Shown here piece after piece: positions 6,363 to 9,190 of a stretch of DNA of 9,190 nucleotides. The stretch covers positions 346-9,535 of the forward strand of contig DJFQ01000119.1 in assembly GCA_002432095.1 (NCBI GenBank), read 5' to 3'. Source of the DNA: Marinagarivorans sp. UBA5868. GTDB lineage: Bacteria; Pseudomonadota; Gammaproteobacteria; Pseudomonadales; Cellvibrionaceae. The notes under the pieces were generated by a model. That model saw only the letters and a list, made by a program, of their open reading frames with translations, did not search any database and was not told the DNA's origin. The position numbers and the translations under genes were made by a program. How positions within the stretch are numbered: position 1 is the first letter of the stretch; each line of letters starts with the position of its first letter.

Positions 6363-7958
6363 GTGCGTCGTCTGACCCAATTTTTCATTCATGTCTTCAG
6401 CCTGCGCACCCTGGTGTTGCTGGTGGCCATTTGGATGCTGGCGCGGGGGCCGCTGCCGGACTTCGTCATACAGTGGCGAGAACAGTCGCAGATTCACTTG
6501 TTCCGCCTCGGCCTGCATCTCAGCGATTTACCGTTACCGCAAACCCACATCACCGTCATTCATGTCCCCGATATCGAATATGAACGCTGGCTCGTTGATC
6601 TGCCGGGTGCCGGAACGCTGGAACAGTTGTTCGCCAAAACCGATGACGACACCTTAATCGGTTTTATCCTTGAGCAACCTTTAGTGTTGGTGCAGCCCCA
6701 CGCGGAGAGCCTGCTGCAGGAAATTCAGCAGGGAAGGCGGCGGCGCGACCAGCTCTACCCGGAAGTGCAAACACTATTGGCTCGGCGCGAAAGTTTGGTC
6801 AATTTTTTGACCTCCGCAAAGCTCGTCCTGGGCTTAACGGATCAGAGCTCACATTTTTATAGACGTATTCCCGTCCAAGAGAGTTTTCAAGAATATCCCC
6901 AGCTTCTGCGCGACTGGCTTTGGCCCTGGCCTAAACCTTCGCCTGCAGCGGTGGTGAGCCCAGTGCTGCAGTATTTTCCGATTGATAGTGCCCCTAGTCA
7001 GGAGCGCCGCTTGGCATCCCTGGAGGGGGACAAGGTAATTCCTATGTTCCCCTTGCAATTTTGGGCAGCAAGCCAGGGTTATCGTTTGCCCGATACCGGA
7101 CCGCAGGCTTTGCACTGGCAGCGCGATCGCGGTTTTTCGTTGGGTGTTGAACACATTCCAACGTCTGTCGGGGCGGAGATCGTTCCTCTATATGGGGCAT
7201 TTTCGGGCATTCGCGCGTCCATGCGTCAAATAACCCTAGGCGCCGCACTGGCGGGGAGCGAGCTTTCCGGCTGGATTTTGCTTGGTCGCGACAGTAGTCC
7301 AACTTTGGAACAGTCGGCTCAAGTAATTGCATCATTGGGTGACCGTGCCTTTCTTTTCGAACCGGTCTGGTGGGTGTTGGTACAAAAAGCGCTACTCGCC
7401 GGCGCGGCGTTATGTTTGGTGATCCTGCTACCCATATTGAGCCTACGTCGAGCTTTGGTGCTCGCCGCCATTGGCCTTATTGGACTTGGCGTTGGCCAAC
7501 TTGCTGGACAAACCTTATTTGACCTGTGGCTACCCGTTGGCGAGCCGCTATTGTTCAGCGCGGCGGGTCTGGTGGTCATGTTGTTATGGCGATGGCAGCG
7601 CAGGACGTGGCAGCGGTTGCAGCAACGGGCGGATTCCGCATGCCACGCACTGGCGGACACGGCGGTGGCAGGGGATCATTTGGCGGATGCATGGCGGTAT
7701 TTGCGCTCATGCCAGCCGACGCCCGGTACCCTCGAACGGCTTTACCGTATCGCCGAGCTTTACGAGCTGCGCGGCGACTTTACCCAGGCGCTGGCGGTTT
7801 TGCGAGATCTGCGCCGCCGGCGCTTCCGCTACCGCGATGTTTCGCTAAGGATCAGGCGTTTACGCGCTTGTATCGTATATCAACGCGACCATGTGCTGGA
7901 CGGCCCTCCGGTCGCGCCGGCGAAAGATGCCCCTCAAGGATCAACGACTGTCGAGTAG
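6363..7958 (+). CDS. CHASE2-like sensor membrane protein with TPR-like tail, no output domain
   Basis: A 531-residue inner-membrane protein. One N-terminal membrane segment (about 16-35) leads to a roughly 300-residue extracytoplasmic region, then three closely spaced membrane segments (about 341-360, 364-383, 396-411) and a cytoplasmic tail. This one-plus-three arrangement is typical of CHASE2 sensors. ITVIHVPDIEYERW (63-76), FPLQFWAASQGYRLP (229-243) and SGWILLGRDSS (302-312) fit the start, middle and end of that domain, although it is divergent and carries an Arg-rich helical insert (about 114-150). The tail has a TPR-like helical pair (457-500: ERLYRIAELYELRGDFTQALAVLRDL), then a short Pro/Ala linker and the stop. 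Related proteins continue into a Ser/Thr kinase or cyclase domain; none is present here. The GTG start has no clear Shine-Dalgarno sequence, but an in-frame TAG at 6327 limits alternatives. The last 18 bp overlap the convergent GH5 gene. The CHASE2 call is by architecture. Confidence 0.75.
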   Translation: MRRLTQFFIHVFSLRTLVLLVAIWMLARGPLPDFVIQWREQSQIHLFRLGLHLSDLPLPQTHITVIHVPDIEYERWLVDLPGAGTLEQLFAKTDDDTLIGFILEQPLVLVQPHAESLLQEIQQGRRRRDQLYPEVQTLLARRESLVNFLTSAKLVLGLTDQSSHFYRRIPVQESFQEYPQLLRDWLWPWPKPSPAAVVSPVLQYFPIDSAPSQERRLASLEGDKVIPMFPLQFWAASQGYRLPDTGPQALHWQRDRGFSLGVEHIPTSVGAEIVPLYGAFSGIRASMRQITLGAALAGSELSGWILLGRDSSPTLEQSAQVIASLGDRAFLFEPVWWVLVQKALLAGAALCLVILLPILSLRRALVLAAIGLIGLGVGQLAGQTLFDLWLPVGEPLLFSAAGLVVMLLWRWQRRTWQRLQQRADSACHALADTAVAGDHLADAWRYLRSCQPTPGTLERLYRIAELYELRGDFTQALAVLRDLRRRRFRYRDVSLRIRRLRACIVYQRDHVLDGPPVAPAKDAPQGSTTVE

Positions 7959-9190
7959 CGCCGCTTTTTCGTCACCCCAGGTGCCCTGTTGTCGATGGTA
8001 AATTTGAAAAGAACCATTATCGTCCCAGACGGTTGCCGCGATTCCCCGCTCCCGCGCATGTGCCACGTGTGCGGCGAGATATTCCAGGCGAGCCTGCGGA
8101 TTGCAGACGTTCTGCGGTAGCAGGTAGTCATAGTGGGCCACGCCAAACTCATTCACTATCACCGGGATGCCGGTGTTTTTGGACCAGTCAGCGGCTTTTT
8201 GGTAAATGGTGGCCAACTGCTCACGGTCCTCCGCAGAACCCCAGGTGCGAGTGCATTGCCCGGCAAATGGCCAGGGATCGTAACTGTGGAAGTTGCCGAT
8301 GAGATAAGCGTCAGCCGGCACCGCCGCAGCCAAAAGACTGTCCACCGGTGTAAAACCGCTCCCCGAAAAGATCACCGTCCGGGTGGGATTACTTTCACGC
8401 AAGATGGCGAGAATGTCGGTGTTGAGTTGGTCTACTTCAACGGCATTCATGCCCACTGGCTCATTCAGTATTTCGAAGATCAGCCGTTCCGGCTTTTGTT
8501 GCATATGAGTCGCGACTTGTCGCCATATGGCAGCAAAGCGGGCGCGCTGGTTGGCATCGCTATAGTGTTCTTTTAGCCAGCTTTCGTGATGGGCATTGAG
8601 AATAACGTACAGCCCTTGCGCCAACCCCCAGTCCACCACTTGTTCTACCCGCGCCAGGAATTCCGGCGAGATGGTGTAAGGCGGGTTGGCGGACACGTGT
8701 CTGTCCCAGGTGACGGGAACGCGCACGTGGCCAAAACCCGCCTCGGCAAAATCTTCCAGAAAGTGCCGCTCCGCTGCGGGCGCCCATTCTCCCTCCGCTG
8801 GCGCGTCCAGGGTGTTGCCCAGGTTGATACCGATCCCCATACCGGCAACGATTGAAGCTGGAGTCTGGCTTTCTTCTGCGTACTGCCAGTCGAGATAATC
8901 CAGGCCCACATCGCCTTCAATAATCGCTAGTCGTAGTTGCTGCAGGCCTTCGCTGAAATAGCTGAGCGGCAAAATGATGTCTCGCCAGACAATGTCGGAT
9001 TGCGCGCTCACGGCGATTTCTTGCTCTGGTAGATCTCGGCCGCTTGCGGCCAGTGTCATTAACACGTCCGTTGCGTTTAGCGGGGCGGGCGATCTTACTC
9101 GAAGGGTCAATTCATAGAAGCCCGCTTTAGGCACAGTAATCGTATAGGTGAGAACCTCCCCCGCTTGCGTGTCTCCCACCCAATGACCGC
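7941..9190 (-). CDS. GH5-family glycoside hydrolase (endoglucanase-like) with N-terminal CBM6-like module, N-terminus cut by window edge
   Basis: The frame is open to the right edge, with about 415 residues visible; residues are counted from the GTG at 9179, which is an internal Val. Residues 1-100 form a beta-rich module. It begins near QAGEVLTYTITVPKAGFYEL and ends in LDYLDWQY, like CBM6-type carbohydrate-binding modules. After a short linker, the GH5 (beta/alpha)8 domain spans about 112-408. It shows INLGNTLDAP (118-127), HVRVPVTWD (151-159, conserved Arg), LNAHHE (194-199), the acid/base E240 in ILNEP, HSY (298-300), the nucleophile E344 in VNEFG and VWDDNG with W385. All expected catalytic residues are present. 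GH5 enzymes cleave beta-1,4-glucans, mannans or related glycans with retention; the subfamily and substrate cannot be fixed by eye. A secretion signal is expected beyond the edge. It converges on the CHASE2 gene with an 18-bp overlap and no terminator between them. Confidence 0.93.
   Translation of the reverse strand, partial: GHWVGDTQAGEVLTYTITVPKAGFYELTLRVRSPAPLNATDVLMTLAASGRDLPEQEIAVSAQSDIVWRDIILPLSYFSEGLQQLRLAIIEGDVGLDYLDWQYAEESQTPASIVAGMGIGINLGNTLDAPAEGEWAPAAERHFLEDFAEAGFGHVRVPVTWDRHVSANPPYTISPEFLARVEQVVDWGLAQGLYVILNAHHESWLKEHYSDANQRARFAAIWRQVATHMQQKPERLIFEILNEPVGMNAVEVDQLNTDILAILRESNPTRTVIFSGSGFTPVDSLLAAAVPADAYLIGNFHSYDPWPFAGQCTRTWGSAEDREQLATIYQKAADWSKNTGIPVIVNEFGVAHYDYLLPQNVCNPQARLEYLAAHVAHARERGIAATVWDDNGSFQIYHRQQGTWGDEKAALLDSR

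Noticed and set aside
7526..8302. Plus-strand frame of 258 codons across the CHASE2/GH5 junction, considered as a kinase remnant
   Set aside because: The translation is Arg/Pro-rich shadow sequence with no kinase motifs (no glycine loop, HRD or DFG), and it overlaps two well-supported genes.

Overview
The window looks like chromosomal DNA of a gammaproteobacterium. Pseudomonas-type core genes (dusA, tal, mlaA, a PilZ protein and an RssB/RssC-like pair) sit beside a modular GH5 glycoside hydrolase with an N-terminal carbohydrate-binding-type domain. That combination, with moderate GC, suggests a polysaccharide-degrading Cellvibrionaceae-like bacterium (Cellvibrio, Saccharophagus or Teredinibacter type). 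The taxonomic guess is inference; there is no rRNA or other marker gene. No tRNA, CRISPR array, transposase or attachment site was recognised.

Layout. On the minus strand, reading from right to left, 2409 to 1 holds dusA (tRNA dihydrouridine synthase), tal (transaldolase) and a TerB-like gene that runs off the left edge. The TerB-like gene starts with GTG inside the last codons of tal. A 129-bp divergent region separates dusA from mlaA, the outer-membrane phospholipid-transport lipoprotein gene on the plus strand (2539-3300). A convergent single-domain PilZ gene (minus, 3340-3645) follows, then a 253-bp AT-rich divergent intergenic region. Next is a plus-strand signalling run: a receiver-PP2C phosphatase of RssB type (3899-5125), a STAS protein overlapping it by ATGA (5122-5607), a DUF4136-like lipoprotein (5665-6273) and a CHASE2-like membrane protein with a TPR-like cytoplasmic tail (6363-7958). 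The right edge carries a GH5 enzyme on the minus strand, incomplete at its N-terminus. Its 3' end overlaps the 3' end of the CHASE2 gene by 18 bp.

How the genes fit together. The receiver-phosphatase and the STAS protein form a textbook partner-switching pair: a phosphorelay-controlled PP2C phosphatase would dephosphorylate the STAS serine. All PP2C aspartates are present, unlike Escherichia coli RssB, whose PP2C-like domain is degenerate. The kinase/anti-sigma partner is not in the window. The CHASE2 protein has the sensor, membrane and TPR-like parts usually found upstream of a protein kinase or cyclase domain, but it stops before any output domain, exactly where the GH5 gene begins in the opposite direction. 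That junction and the incomplete signalling circuit are the most interesting points. The rest is ordinary housekeeping and envelope content.
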